Below, piece after piece: positions 1-8,687 of a DNA stretch of 64,000 nt. Every line of letters starts with the position of its first letter. The first letter of the stretch is position 1. Under the pieces are notes generated by a model, which was not told where the DNA came from, ran no database searches, and saw nothing but the letters and a program-made list of their open reading frames with translations. The translations under genes and the position numbers were made by a program. Source of the DNA: Halobacillus_A sp043497005 (GTDB lineage Bacteria > Bacillota > Bacilli > Bacillales > Halobacillaceae); contig NZ_JBIEKE010000005.1 in the NCBI RefSeq assembly GCF_043497005.1, positions 1 through 64,000 on the forward strand, given 5' to 3'.

Positions 1-201
1 TCCATAGAGAGTCCACTTGTCTATCTTCGCTTTTTCTACTGTAAACAATTTAGCTTGATATTCTTCAAGTAACACAGTCCATTTATCAACCCCAACAATT
101 CCGTCTTGGGCCAACTTCTTTTCAGCTTGCAATTGACGGACTCGTTGGTCTGTATGCGAACCAAAAACCCCATCTACATCTGTTTTAAATCCAAAGTGAT
201 T
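1..201 (-). pseudogene. Peptidoglycan-binding domain fragment (5'-truncated gene)
   Basis: Read on the minus strand, this stretch encodes a PG_binding_1-like repeat with the motif DGVFGSHTDQRVRQLQ followed by DGIVGVDKWT, typical of the C-terminal wall-binding part of spore cortex hydrolases and amidases. A TAA at 202-204 closes the frame upstream and no start codon or ribosome-binding site follows it, so the catalytic N-terminal part is missing. The frame is open to the left edge, so more of the gene may lie outside. I read it as a remnant left by recombination. The family call is fairly sure and the pseudogene status moderately so. Confidence 0.6.
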
Positions 202-401
202 TTAGTGGTTCAGAAACACTCGACTTGGGGACTATTACTTGATGTTTAAGAAATAGACATTAGAGGAAGATTTCCTATAATTAGTAATGCATGCCTTTAT
301 TATTTGTGCATTATTCAGTTATATAGCATCCCCTCGTGTTAATGGATCCGTTCCTCTTGTAATCAGTTTAAGCATTTACTATTAAAAAAGGGGAGAGTGA
401 T

Positions 402-626
402 GTGGAGCACAGTCGTGTATTAAACAGTTTTCTTGAGTCTATATTGATGGGTGATTATGAAAATGTACAGGTACAGGACTACCCATATCTTGCCTACGGA
501 AAAAAAATAGTTGATCAGCAGGGCGATTATATGATTATATATTTTCATGAAGAATTCAATCGCTTTGTCTATACCTTCAAAGGGACAGAAGATATCTTTT
601 TCTTTTTACAACTGAAAGAGAAGTAA
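402..626 (+). CDS. Small conserved-looking protein of unknown function (74 aa)
   Basis: The GTG start at 402 sits 6 bases after the strong site AAGGGGAG. An ATG two bases earlier in another frame stops after seven codons. The product is acidic and aromatic-rich, without a signal peptide, membrane segment or cysteine pair. I do not recognise the family. It is followed by a 42-bp perfect palindrome (684-725) that can terminate its transcript. It stands alone between debris and the RsbR-like gene. Good RBS and start geometry argue that it is a real gene. Confidence 0.5.
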   Translation: MEHSRVLNSFLESILMGDYENVQVQDYPYLAYGKKIVDQQGDYMIIYFHEEFNRFVYTFKGTEDIFFFLQLKEK

Positions 627-683
627 TCCAATTATTTCCTAGGGACTTACTGTTTTTTCCCGGGAGGCTATTTAACTGCAAAT

Positions 684-725
684 CCAAAAAACGTTTACGT
701 TGATGTCAACGTAAACGTTTTTTGG
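684..725. terminator. Perfect 42-bp palindrome, terminator and/or protein-binding site
   Basis: Two 20-bp arms (CCAAAAAACGTTTACGTTGA and its exact complement) are separated by TG. The A-run/T-run flanks fit a bidirectional terminator for the 74-aa gene. The core ACGTTTACGT...ACGTAAACGT belongs to a palindrome family repeated around 4.1, 4.4, 4.8, 5.8, 35.0 and 49.3 kb, so it may also be a site for a plasmid DNA-binding protein. Confidence 0.65.
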
Positions 726-1062
726 TGATGGAAAGGAACTGATTAGACAGTTTAATTGATGAAATAGTTTCCATTCTATTATGTGGAAACTGTTGAATTT
801 AGTATAGCAGTTCCACCTATCCAACTTCATCGATTATAAAAGGGCGAAAAACAACTTATATAAACTTATATATGTAAACATCAACGACAACGTTTAAAAA
901 ATTAGCAATCCAATATTTTTGATTCTATAGACGCGTTAATGAGGTGCATCGATATAAATTTAGGAAAATCTTACATATTTAATTGTATATTGTAATTATG
1001 GTACGATCATACTTTGGATATAGGAATTTGACCTTATTATATAATAAAGGAAGGAATTAATT
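726..1062. other. Non-coding leader region upstream of the RsbR-like gene
   Basis: No convincing gene. Positions 881-900 hold a degenerate half of the ACGTAAAC repeat (GTAAACATCAACGACAACGTT). The last 30 bases contain the AAGGAAGG ribosome-binding site of the next gene. Confidence 0.4.
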
Positions 1063-1887
1063 ATGGATCTTACGTACGAGACCTCAATGGATTTGAAGGC
1101 TTTTATTCAGACGAATAAGCAAAGATTTGAAAACACTTTATTATGTGAAGCTATGAATGTCAACGATAAAATTGACGAAATCCTACGTATAGGGAACATT
1201 GACCTCGTGCAAAATGCTCATGAACTTGTTGGGTATATTATTGACGAGGAGGAGGACTCTCTCAGAAGCTTTGCCCAACAGGAAGGCATTGCATGGGCTA
1301 CTCATTCACTCACGTTATCTTTTAAACTTGAATGGATTTATGCCATTCGTCGGGCTTTATGGAGCTTTATTCAAAAGTTCTACGAATATACCGGCCAAAA
1401 GGATATCAAATACTTTTTCGAAGTGGAATATAAAATTAATAATAGCATTGATAATTTTCTGAACACCTTTTTTATCAGATACTCGACTTATAAGGATAAA
1501 CTGCTGAAAGCACAAGAGGAAATGGTAGATAATCTCTCTGTACCTATCATTCCTATTAATCGTTCCATTTGTATTCTTCCTTTAATTGGCTCTATCGATT
1601 CTCATCGCGCCGACATATTAAATGAAAAGGTACTCACCGAAGTTGCCAGCCTCCGCATCCAAACCCTGATCCTGGACCTTTCCGGAATCGCAGAAATGAA
1701 TAAAGACGTCATTGTCGATTTCATGAAGGTCATAGAGGGAACTTCCTTAATGGGATGCAAAATCGTGATCACCGGTATGAGGAAAGAAATTGTAACAGAG
1801 ATCACTAAGTCCGGTATACCATTTAACCAAAATACTGACACACTGGCCACCCTGCAGCAGGCACTGACGGAGTACTGTAGTTGGTAA
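1063..1887 (+). CDS. RsbR-like STAS-domain protein
   Basis: This 274-residue protein has an all-helical N-terminal sensor-like domain (about 1-150) and a C-terminal STAS domain (about 160-265; ILDLSGIAEMNKDVIVDFM, then LMGCKIVITGM). This is the layout of the RsbR paralogues that form the stressosome and control sigma-B through RsbT. The second conserved phosphoacceptor position of RsbR (DLTG/DITG) is a serine here (DLSG). The gene starts at ATG 1063 behind AAGGAAGG and stands alone, without rsbS, rsbT or a phosphatase nearby. A plasmid-borne RsbR could tap into the host stressosome; that role is inferred. Family call is confident, function less so. Confidence 0.75.
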   Translation: MDLTYETSMDLKAFIQTNKQRFENTLLCEAMNVNDKIDEILRIGNIDLVQNAHELVGYIIDEEEDSLRSFAQQEGIAWATHSLTLSFKLEWIYAIRRALWSFIQKFYEYTGQKDIKYFFEVEYKINNSIDNFLNTFFIRYSTYKDKLLKAQEEMVDNLSVPIIPINRSICILPLIGSIDSHRADILNEKVLTEVASLRIQTLILDLSGIAEMNKDVIVDFMKVIEGTSLMGCKIVITGMRKEIVTEITKSGIPFNQNTDTLATLQQALTEYCSW

Positions 1888-2030
1888 AGACCAACTCATC
1901 CACCTGCACAAGTAATTAGAATGCTCCACTCGTATTTTGTTACTAACTAAGTACTTCGGTGTTTTTTTAACAGCACCTCCCTCTCAACAAAATGGCATTG
2001 TATAGCCAGTTATTTTTTCTTTCATAAAAA

Positions 2031-2066
2031 AAGGGCGATCATTCTTATTGAATAATCGCCCCTTTA
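2031..2066 (+). terminator. Rho-independent terminator-like hairpin
   Basis: AAAGGGCGATcattcttattgaATAATCGCCCCTTT forms a GC-rich stem flanked by A and T runs about 150 bases after the RsbR-like gene. It could terminate from either side. Confidence 0.5.
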
Positions 2067-2241
2067 GTTTACTTCTTGAATTCGTGATACCTTACATATT
2101 ATTCGATATTCAATCAATCGTGTGAAAAAATGACGCATTCCAATTTAATGAAAAACCGATCCGCCTGTACCCAAACAAATGATCCTGTGAGATAATGTTA
2201 TATAGAAATAATTTATTAAACTCAAAGGAGAGTTTACCCTT

Positions 2242-2415
2242 ATGTTTTTAATCACTAGAGTGGTTAATGAGAAAACGGAGATATTAAAGGATACAGTCAG
2301 CAATATGGCTAAAACCTTTCCTACTTCCACATCAGCCGATAAATTTTGTAAAAAACTAAATAACTCAGTTACTCCTGATAAACATTGGAAAGTGAAGAGA
2401 AGCGATTACTGTTAA
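2242..2415 (+). CDS. Small hypothetical protein (57 aa)
   Basis: An ATG at 2242 follows AAAGGAGAG with suitable spacing and opens a 57-codon frame ending in TAA at 2413-2415. The product begins MFLITRVVNEKTEIL and is basic at its C-terminus. I see no recognised domain. The clear ribosome-binding site is the main reason to list it. Confidence 0.4.
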   Translation: MFLITRVVNEKTEILKDTVSNMAKTFPTSTSADKFCKKLNNSVTPDKHWKVKRSDYC

Positions 2416-3300
2416 ATTATCAGTTAGAGGTTCTTATTTTTGAGTCATAAACATACATCTTAACTTGCAAAACGATTTTTTCCAATAAACTGCATCTTTG
2501 TTCGAACGGGTTGGAGGAAAAGTATCTCCACTCCTTAATTCAAGATGTTTTTCATCTTCAGTTAATTGGTTCTCATTTCCTTCGTTCACTAGGCCATCGA
2601 ATTCATATGTTCCTTTTCAGGTGCTTTTTCTCCAGTTTAAAAACGGGGGAATTTACCTTAGTAAAGTGAATTCAATGGGAAAGCCAATTCTACTTAAGCA
2701 GTTAAGTTTTAAATTCTATAATCACACTGACCTTTCAGACCTAGACATCAAATGGATTTCACCCCAATTTCATTGTCTGAAATTAATCATTAGGGTCAGA
2801 AAATGAAAATAGATGATTTTGTAAAAGATACCACTGATTTTAAAAATTGGAATGAGTTCTTTAGTGCATCCAAAGATTTTCAACTTACGTAGGACATAGA
2901 ATTGAGCACCGCCTATTATTAAGATCGGAGTGGGCAGCAGGAGAGTAAAATCGGCCAAACCCTAATGATTTTAGTTGAATATTTAGGTTAATGAAAGGTG
3001 AGAATAGTACATGAGGCAGACCGGCATCACCTTATCTACAGTAATTCCCATGTCGGTCGAGTCCTCCTCCTTGCCATGGGATTCTGTTCCTGACCAAAAA
3101 TCAATGGTGGTATAAATGTGAAAGTCTTTTTATTTCTTGTATTGCTTATATTGTTATATTTGTTATTGTAGTTGGAACCACATAATTTTCTGGCCATTAT
3201 GATTACTGATAAGAAATATTTTCCTCTAGAATATCCACACTCAATATAATAAAATTGAAGTCCTGCTGTTGCCTTCCTCAACTTAGAGAGGAGGTATAAC
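2416..3300. other. Mostly non-coding stretch with a short orphan frame
   Basis: No gene can be supported. A 29-codon frame at 2803-2892 (MKIDDFVKDTTDFKNWNEFF) ends abruptly and looks like the head of a broken small gene. A longer frame at 2498-2806 has no ribosome-binding site and implausible composition. Confidence 0.35.
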
Positions 3301-3477
3301 TTGAAACGATATGAAGTGGGAGCCTTAATAAAACATAACTGTTTTAATTGTCGTAATCATGAGCAACAGATAATTAAGGTTGTACCCAAAGAGTTCTCCG
3401 AAAAAGTAGTGAGTATACTATGGACCCAATGCATAATCTGCGGACAAAACTATACCCGTTACAATACTTCTAAATAA
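3301..3477 (+). CDS. Small zinc-ribbon-like protein (58 aa)
   Basis: A TTG start at 3301 lies 8 bases after the near-perfect site AGAGAGGAGGT. The 58-residue product carries two cysteine pairs (CFNC at about 14-17 and CIIC at about 44-47) that could bind one zinc ion, with a basic tyrosine-rich tail. A strong hairpin terminator follows. Such proteins are common on Gram-positive plasmids and phages as putative nucleic-acid binders. I assign no specific role. Confidence 0.6.
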   Translation: MKRYEVGALIKHNCFNCRNHEQQIIKVVPKEFSEKVVSILWTQCIICGQNYTRYNTSK

Positions 3478-3502
3478 AGGATCGATCATTTATCTATCCA
3501 TG

Positions 3503-3530
3503 TGCCAGAGCTTAGGCTCTGGCATTTTCT
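3503..3530 (+). terminator. Rho-independent terminator
   Basis: TGCCAGAG-cttagg-CTCTGGCA followed by TTTT, 25 bases after the stop of the 58-aa zinc-ribbon gene. Confidence 0.75.
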
Positions 3531-4204
3531 ATTGCAGTTGACCTTCAGTTAGCCTCATAAATCCTTTTCCAATTATAGGTTACTGGTCCTAAAACCTTAG
3601 CCCAGTCTTTTCCTTCTTAACACAGGTATAATTGCTGATGTAGCCAGAGTACCAATTAAATTCTTAACAAAATAATACTCCCACCTAGCAGGTCTTCCTC
3701 TTAATTGTGCTAAATGGTTTGGCAGGGTTCACCTCACACCGAGATGAGATTTATTTTCTAAAGTATAAATCTAATATATGATAATGTTATTTCCTCTAAT
3801 TCAGTAATCCTATAACAGTATTGAAGGAAGAGCCGGGTATGTTTTTCACTGAGCAAGCAACTGCATTTCCATTTTTATTTCCATTGTATTTCCTACTAAT
3901 TCATTTACAATTTCTAATTTGACTCTTAATGCCTTTATTTCAAACATTTAAATAGTTCTAGCTTTTTCTTTAAATAATAAAAAACGACGTTTATACGCCC
4001 CATCGCTTTTTAAAATTAAGTGGTTTTAAACAAATATTATCTCGAATTCAAGTCTTCAACTAACCTGCCCTATTGTTCAATAGAGATATATGCCTTAACG
4101 TTTTAAATTCACATTTTCCTGCCAATAATACTACTTAATATAATAAAAACAAACGTAAACGTTTACGTTTGTTAATTTTAAACCTATACTTTATGGTAAT
4201 AAAC
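3531..4204. other. AT-rich non-coding stretch
   Basis: No reading frame with a credible start and ribosome-binding site was found on either strand. The only organised element is the palindrome at 4148-4173. Confidence 0.4.
4148..4173. repeat. 26-bp perfect palindrome of the ACGTAAACGTTTACGT family
   Basis: AACAAACGTAAAC joined directly to GTTTACGTTTGTT. It lies just beyond the 3' end of the first decayed copy of the MerR-type gene, the same relative place as the palindromes at 4427 and 4829. Confidence 0.7.
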
Positions 4205-4420
4205 TACTTTAAAGTATTTTTAGGCTCATGGTTGTTCTCTTTTCAATAATCGAAACCACAATCCTTGCTTCTGTTTTTGTTCCATGATTTCTCTCATGGT
4301 TTTGATTAATAACTGATATCGTCATCATGTCGTTTGATACGTCATCGATCGTAATAGCGGAAACTAATTTCTGTAATACCCCCGAACCCGTTCATATGTT
4401 CATCAAAATCTTTGGTGCTA
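4205..4420 (-). pseudogene. Decayed copy 1 of the MerR-type coiled-coil gene
   Basis: Minus-strand sequence here is recognisably the 3' third and middle of the intact gene at 4894-5499. Shared stretches include CTACTTTAAAGTAT, CTTGCTTCTGTTTTTGTTCCATGATTTCTCTCATGG and the GTTTGATACG...TCGATCGTAATA segment. Deletions and stops remove the frame, and no promoter or start remains. It is a tandem duplicate in decay. Confidence 0.65.
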
Positions 4421-4426
4421 AAACTA

Positions 4427-4454
4427 ACACAAACATAAACGTTTACGTTTGTGT
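4427..4454. repeat. Palindrome of the ACGTAAACGTTTACGT family (one mismatch)
   Basis: ACACAAACATAAAC followed by GTTTACGTTTGTGT. It lies between decayed copies 1 and 2 of the MerR-type gene, just downstream of copy 2 on the minus strand. Confidence 0.65.
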
Positions 4455-4464
4455 TTTAATGCAC

Positions 4465-4815
4465 TCTCTTAAAGTATGTTCAGGCTTGGGGGTCTCCTCT
4501 TTACGAGAAGCATAAAAGCTGATACCAAAATTTTTGATTTTCCCTCTCGTGTTTTCCATTAACAATTCATTTCGACGGTTCATGACCACATCATCCGTTC
4601 CTTAGACATCTCGTTTGTTTCCAGAAATATTCATACTGTTCCGCCAACAATTTATTCTGCAGTTGAATTTCTTTAAAGCAAACTTCATCCCCCAATCATC
4701 GTAGTCACAATAAGGTATCGTCATCATGTCGTTTGATACGTCGTGTCTCATAATACGGATGTGGAGCTTTGTAATACCTCCGAATCCTTTCATGGGGTTC
4801 ATCAAACTTTTTAAT
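4465..4815 (-). pseudogene. Decayed copy 2 of the MerR-type coiled-coil gene
   Basis: A second degraded minus-strand copy of the gene at 4894-5499. It keeps the 3' end (AAAGTATGTTCAGGCT), the TTCCTTAGACATCTCGTTTGTTTCC segment, the TTTATTCTGCAGTTGAAT segment and the GTTTGATACGTCGT segment in the same order, with internal deletions and several stops. The N-terminal DNA-binding part is absent. Confidence 0.65.
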
Positions 4816-4828
4816 TATTTATATTTAA

Positions 4829-4874
4829 AAAAACACACAAACGTAAACATCAACGTTTACGTTTGTGTGTTTTT
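4829..4874. terminator. Long palindrome between gene copies; bidirectional terminator-like
   Basis: AAAAACACACAAACGTAAAC, a six-base ATCAAC loop, then GTTTACGTTTGTGTGTTTTT. It lies immediately downstream of the intact MerR-type gene (minus strand) and can end its transcript. It also carries the repeated ACGTAAAC/GTTTACGT core. Confidence 0.7.
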
Positions 4875-4893
4875 CTGATTTTATGAGAATACG

Positions 4894-5499
4894 CTACTTT
4901 AAAGTATGTTCAGGCTCATGGTCATTCTCTTTTCGAGAAAATAATCGAGACCAGAACCCTTGCTTTTGTTTTTGTTCCATGATTTCTCTCATGGTTTGCA
5001 TTAACAATTCATCTCGACGGTTCACTTGCTGGACCATCTGTTCCTTAGACATCTCGTTTGTTTCCTTGAGATTGTTTAATTGTTCTTTTAATTCTACGTA
5101 CTCTTTTTTTCGTTCTTCGTTTTGTTTGCGGAAAGATTCATTTTGTTCCATCAACAATTTATTCTGCAGTTGAATCTCTTTAAAAAAAGATTCGTATCCC
5201 TCAATCATCGTATTCACAATAGGTTTCGGCATCACATTGTTTGATACGTTGTCGATCGTAATAACGGGTACGGAGCTCTGTAATACCTCCCGAATCCGTT
5301 CATGTGGTTCACCGGCTTCTTTCATTTTCTCAATGATACAAAAAACTTCTAATGCATCTTCTTCGTAACGCATGTTCCTTCCTCTACCTACAGAAGGAAG
5401 AAACTCAGAAAACTGATCCTTCCATGATTGTAGGGTAGTGCGGGGGCGTTTCATCTTTTTTGCGATTTCAGCAAGCGTGTACGTTCGTTCGTAGTCCAT
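4894..5499 (-). CDS. MerR-type HTH, coiled-coil plasmid protein
   Basis: This roughly 200-residue protein starts with a MerR-like winged helix (about 1-70: YTLAEIAKKMKRPRTTLQSWKDQF). A long charged coiled coil follows (about 110-185), and the protein ends in a basic aromatic tail around FWSRLFSRK. The layout matches the DUF3967-type proteins of Bacillus plasmids and resembles the chromosome-anchoring protein RacA. I infer a DNA-binding role in segregation or copy control, not metal sensing. The ATG at 5499 is preferred because GAGGGTGG lies at the right distance; GTG/ATG codons further upstream would extend it to 5529. Two decayed tandem copies lie downstream, and a second intact relative is at 27179-27811. 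Confidence 0.7.
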   Translation of the reverse strand: MDYERTYTLAEIAKKMKRPRTTLQSWKDQFSEFLPSVGRGRNMRYEEDALEVFCIIEKMKEAGEPHERIREVLQSSVPVITIDNVSNNVMPKPIVNTMIEGYESFFKEIQLQNKLLMEQNESFRKQNEERKKEYVELKEQLNNLKETNEMSKEQMVQQVNRRDELLMQTMREIMEQKQKQGFWSRLFSRKENDHEPEHTLK

Positions 5500-5740
5500 C
5501 ATTGCCACCCTCTTTCGTATTATCGTCATCTCAACGGCACATATCGTTAGATCAACTTTACTGGTTGTCTTTTATATTCGTCACATCGTCATTTGTTTCC
5601 TTGATAGAAAGATAGGAGCTTTTGGAATTTAAGAACGAAGTTTGTATATACCTTTTCTCGGCTCATTTAGAATTAGTTCCTTTATTAACCTTTATTAAAA
5701 TGAAATCGGATTTTAAAGAAAAAAAATAAATTTTTTATAA

Positions 5741-5843
5741 TTTATTTACGTTTACGTTTACGTAAATGTAAACAAATGTTAAAACCTCACAAGGTCAATT
5801 GTCCAGCGTGATTTTAACAAACGTAAACGTAAACATTTACGTT
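5741..5843. repeat. Cluster of ACGTTTACGT repeats, iteron-like
   Basis: Two blocks, TTTACGTTTACGTTTACGTAAATGTAAAC at 5746-5774 and AACAAACGTAAACGTAAACATTTACGTT at 5816-5843, carry at least six hexamer-like ACGTWW units. They lie in the 700-bp gap between the MerR-type gene and the replication gene, where a plasmid origin or the regulator's own operator would be expected. Confidence 0.55.
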
Positions 5844-5967
5844 ATGAATCCGGTTACAATAGCTGATTTGAAAGGAATAAGGGGGTAGACGAAGGGGAAG
5901 AGACCTTGTATAGTATAAATAAATTCGATAGATTACTAGAAAAGAAGACAAACAATTACATAAATAA

Positions 5968-6068
5968 AAAGAGCGTTGCTGACAACAACGCTCTTTAAGA
6001 AAGCTAGCCCCAAGGCTCACAACCACATGCTAGCTTCAAATAGGAACCATGATGCTGACAACATCATG
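5968..6068 (+). ncRNA. Three-hairpin leader upstream of the replication gene (putative countertranscript control region)
   Basis: Three stem-loops follow each other. AAAGAGCGTTG/CAACGCTCTTT is at 5968-5996, AAGCTAGC/GCTAGCTT at 6001-6036 and CATGATG/CATCATG at 6048-6068. The first and third share the identical loop CTGACAA. Together with the terminator hairpin at 6194-6226 this resembles the attenuation leaders of inc18-type plasmids, where an antisense RNA sets rep expression. Hairpins are seen directly; their role is inferred. Confidence 0.45.
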
Positions 6069-6193
6069 TCTTTGAATATATTATATACTTTACTATATAA
6101 TATCATTCATTTTTGCGCAAGAATTTTCGGCTTCTTTATTCAATTTTAAAAGTGGAAAATTCTGTGTACCTCTTATTTGAAGTTATGGTGAAG

Positions 6194-6226
6194 ACCGTTA
6201 TGGGCTAAGGCTTGTAACGGTTTTTT
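6194..6226 (+). terminator. Intrinsic terminator in the rep leader (putative attenuator)
   Basis: ACCGTTA-tgggctaaggcttg-TAACGGTTTTTT ends about 30 bases before the replication gene start, with no gene in between to terminate. A terminator in this position would prevent rep transcription unless it is relieved, as in transcriptional attenuation. Confidence 0.6.
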
Positions 6227-6258
6227 GTATGCCATTTTTCATTAAGGGAGGGTATGTT

Positions 6259-7761
6259 ATGGATGTATCGAGTGTTATAGAATTTATCACCCGTAAAAGT
6301 TTAAAAACCTTCAAAACAAAAGGATCCAGGGCTTCTTTACCAAAGCAGCATGAGGCTTATAAAAGAGAATCTGATAATAAAGGCATCGTGTTTGTTTCGC
6401 CTTCTAAAGAAAAATTGAGTCAGGGAAAAGGTCATATCGTAACGTCTTATGAGACGCTGCAGGAACAATGTGACCACCTGACGCATTGGACGCCGAATAC
6501 CTTTTTAGGTGGTACATACATAGATTTCAAAAAGCGTATTCTCCAAGGACATACGAAAGAGAACTTAAAACAGATCAATACCTTCGTTGTTGATGTTGAT
6601 ACCAAAAATACGGACTTATTTGCCTTTTTCTTAGCCTGTGAAGAAGAAGGGATCCCAGCTCCAAGTATCATCTTAGAAACGCCAAGAGGCTATCAATTTT
6701 ATTTTGTGCTGGAAGCTCCCATGTTTTTGACTAAAGAGAGCAATTATCAAGTGCTCAAAGTAGCCAATCGTATTGTAGCCAACATAAAAGAAGCATTGGG
6801 CAGCCATGTTCCAGTTGATCAAGGGTGCACTCCTTTTGGGTTTTATCGAATTCCTAACAATGAAAATGTGTTGTACTTTAATGATCAACAGACGGTGTCT
6901 GCTGCTGCTTTTATTGAGTGGTCCAAAGCGTATGAGAAAAGAAAGCGTAAAGGAGCTTTTCATGTAGTCTACGCTCCGAATCAGGAAGCTCAGATTCATC
7001 AAGAATGGTATCGAACACTTCTAAACTCAACTCATATCCAACAAGGACACTACATGAGCAGTCGTAATAATGCTCTTTTGACGCTGGCCATTGCGAATTA
7101 TGCGAGTGGCCGTACATATGAAGAAGCTTTTAATGAGCTGGATCAATTTAACTCTAATTTAGAAAACCCTATAAATCCAAGAGAGTTTAAACGCACGATG
7201 AAGTCTGCTTACTCAGGACGCTACAAAGGGGCTAAGAAAGAATATATTCAAGGGTTACTCGATCAATGGACCGATCAATCTATTAATCTTGCAAAGGGCA
7301 AGGGGTGGTATAAGTTTAAGAAGGCAAGAAAAGACCGTGAACGCTCTCATTATGAGGAATGGGAACAGGATATCCTAGATTATTTAAAAACGCACACAAG
7401 CTCAGAAGAGGAGCTTACAGATGTATTTATTTGTGATTCCCAAGCAAAATTAGCTGAACGACTAGGGATGGCTGTATCTACGTTAAAAGAAGTCTTAAAG
7501 CGTTCCACTAAGATTATGAAAGTAGTAAAAGGAAAAGGCCGTGGACAACAAACTTATATAGCTAGCCGAGAGGTTTTATTTAAGTGCTTTTTACAGCTAC
7601 GTAAAAAGCTTATTCATCATGGAGTCACATGGAAAGCAATGTACCAGGCGTTTCTGTTTGAAGATAAATCTCTAGAAGATGTATTTGAGTTGTTCTTTCT
7701 CCCATTTGAACAGTGGACGATTGAGCATGAAAAACGATGTAGAACTCCAATGATTTGTTGA
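6259..7761 (+). CDS. Plasmid replication protein with primase (AEP/PriCT) domains
   Basis: A 500-residue protein starting at ATG 6259, 5-6 bases after AAGGGAGGG; the upstream ATG at 6229 overlaps a terminator tail and is less likely. Residues about 100-200 show the archaeo-eukaryotic-primase pattern: an acidic metal motif FVVDVD (about 108-113), then TPRGYQFYF (about 138-146), then GFYRIPN (about 193-199). Residues about 250-330 fit a primase C-terminal (PriCT) domain, and about 390-450 look like a helix-turn-helix (SQAKLAERLGMAVSTLKEVLKRS). Such proteins initiate replication of Gram-positive plasmids by priming at the origin. Repeats and hairpins directly upstream support an origin and copy-control region here. 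Confidence 0.75.
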   Translation: MDVSSVIEFITRKSLKTFKTKGSRASLPKQHEAYKRESDNKGIVFVSPSKEKLSQGKGHIVTSYETLQEQCDHLTHWTPNTFLGGTYIDFKKRILQGHTKENLKQINTFVVDVDTKNTDLFAFFLACEEEGIPAPSIILETPRGYQFYFVLEAPMFLTKESNYQVLKVANRIVANIKEALGSHVPVDQGCTPFGFYRIPNNENVLYFNDQQTVSAAAFIEWSKAYEKRKRKGAFHVVYAPNQEAQIHQEWYRTLLNSTHIQQGHYMSSRNNALLTLAIANYASGRTYEEAFNELDQFNSNLENPINPREFKRTMKSAYSGRYKGAKKEYIQGLLDQWTDQSINLAKGKGWYKFKKARKDRERSHYEEWEQDILDYLKTHTSSEEELTDVFICDSQAKLAERLGMAVSTLKEVLKRSTKIMKVVKGKGRGQQTYIASREVLFKCFLQLRKKLIHHGVTWKAMYQAFLFEDKSLEDVFELFFLPFEQWTIEHEKRCRTPMIC

Positions 7762-8250
7762 AAAAATAATAAGCCAGTCTGCCAATACATATCTGTATTC
7801 TCCTGTGTGTCGTTAACGTCTAATTAGGTTGATGGGATGTTTTAAGCTATTTTGATTATTAAAAAATAATTCTTAGATGGGTTTCATTAAAAGTATAAGC
7901 TGAATATGCAGATGAATGATTATCATAAACTTTTGAAGAAGAAAAATGCCTTTAATAAATTAATTAATTTAAGTTAAAGTCATAAAAATAATAAGTTTTT
8001 TCTTCATATAAAATTACATAAAATTATTCATTAGTTTTTAGTATGTCTAAGATTTTATTAAGCTCCTAAATTTTTTATTCAATATTTACTCTTTTTCTTC
8101 CAAAGTGTAATTCTTTATTTAGGATATATTCATCTGGAGTTGGCGTGATGGTTCAGTAAGAAAATCATATGACTTTATTTTAATTTTTTGTAAATTTGGA
8201 ATTTTCAACCTTGCCCCCCTTGTTTTTCTATGGTAAACTTTGGTTATAAA
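7762..8250. other. AT-rich non-coding stretch between rep and the transfer region
   Basis: Very AT-rich with no credible gene on either strand. The composition would suit an origin unwinding element next to the replication gene, but I see no DnaA-box cluster I would rely on. Confidence 0.35.
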
Positions 8251-8275
8251 ATGGTAATTTAAAGGTAATTAAGTG

Positions 8276-8440
8276 GTTTTGATCCCACCAGTTAATTTTG
8301 GATTAAAAGGCGATATAAAAACATTATCTAACAAACACTCTCGTGACCACTCAATCACTACGTCAACGATTGAGTGGTCACGAGAGTAAAAGATAATATT
8401 TTTATATCTAAGTGTGTAGTGGTATTGGTGGGGTCAGTTT
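8276..8440. other. Nested inverted repeats, candidate origin of transfer (oriT)
   Basis: A perfect 20-bp inverted repeat, ACTCTCGTGACCACTCAATC at 8337-8356 and its complement at 8368-8387, surrounds an 11-base loop. It is nested in a second pair (GATATAAAAACATTATCT at about 8312, near-complement at 8391-8409). A third pair lies outside (TGATCCCACCA near 8279, TGGTGGGGTCA near 8428). It lies just upstream of the transfer operon, in the place of a conjugative oriT. Short direct repeats (ATTAAGTTCAAGRG, three copies near 8477-8518; GGTAATTTAAAGG near 8253 and 8563) flank it. Confidence 0.55.
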
Positions 8441-8687
8441 AGCTAGTTATTTTGTGGTGGAGAGTAAGGTGATAGAGATTAAGTTCAAGGGATTAAGTTC
8501 AAGAGATAAGTTCAAGGGAAAATAGTGATTTATGGAGGGAGTTTTTTATGATTTATAGTGGTAATTTAAAGGTTGTTTAGTGGTAATTTAATGGTGATTT
8601 GATTGTCGTTATTGTGGCGTTTGATTGTTCAGGGAAATTTATTCCTTTATATTTGGAGGTGCTTACATTGATTATGAAAGGGTTGTT

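Noticed and set aside
2498..2806. Possible 102-codon gene
   Set aside because: No ribosome-binding site, an odd Ser/Phe-rich composition and no recognisable domain; it lies in a stretch of debris.
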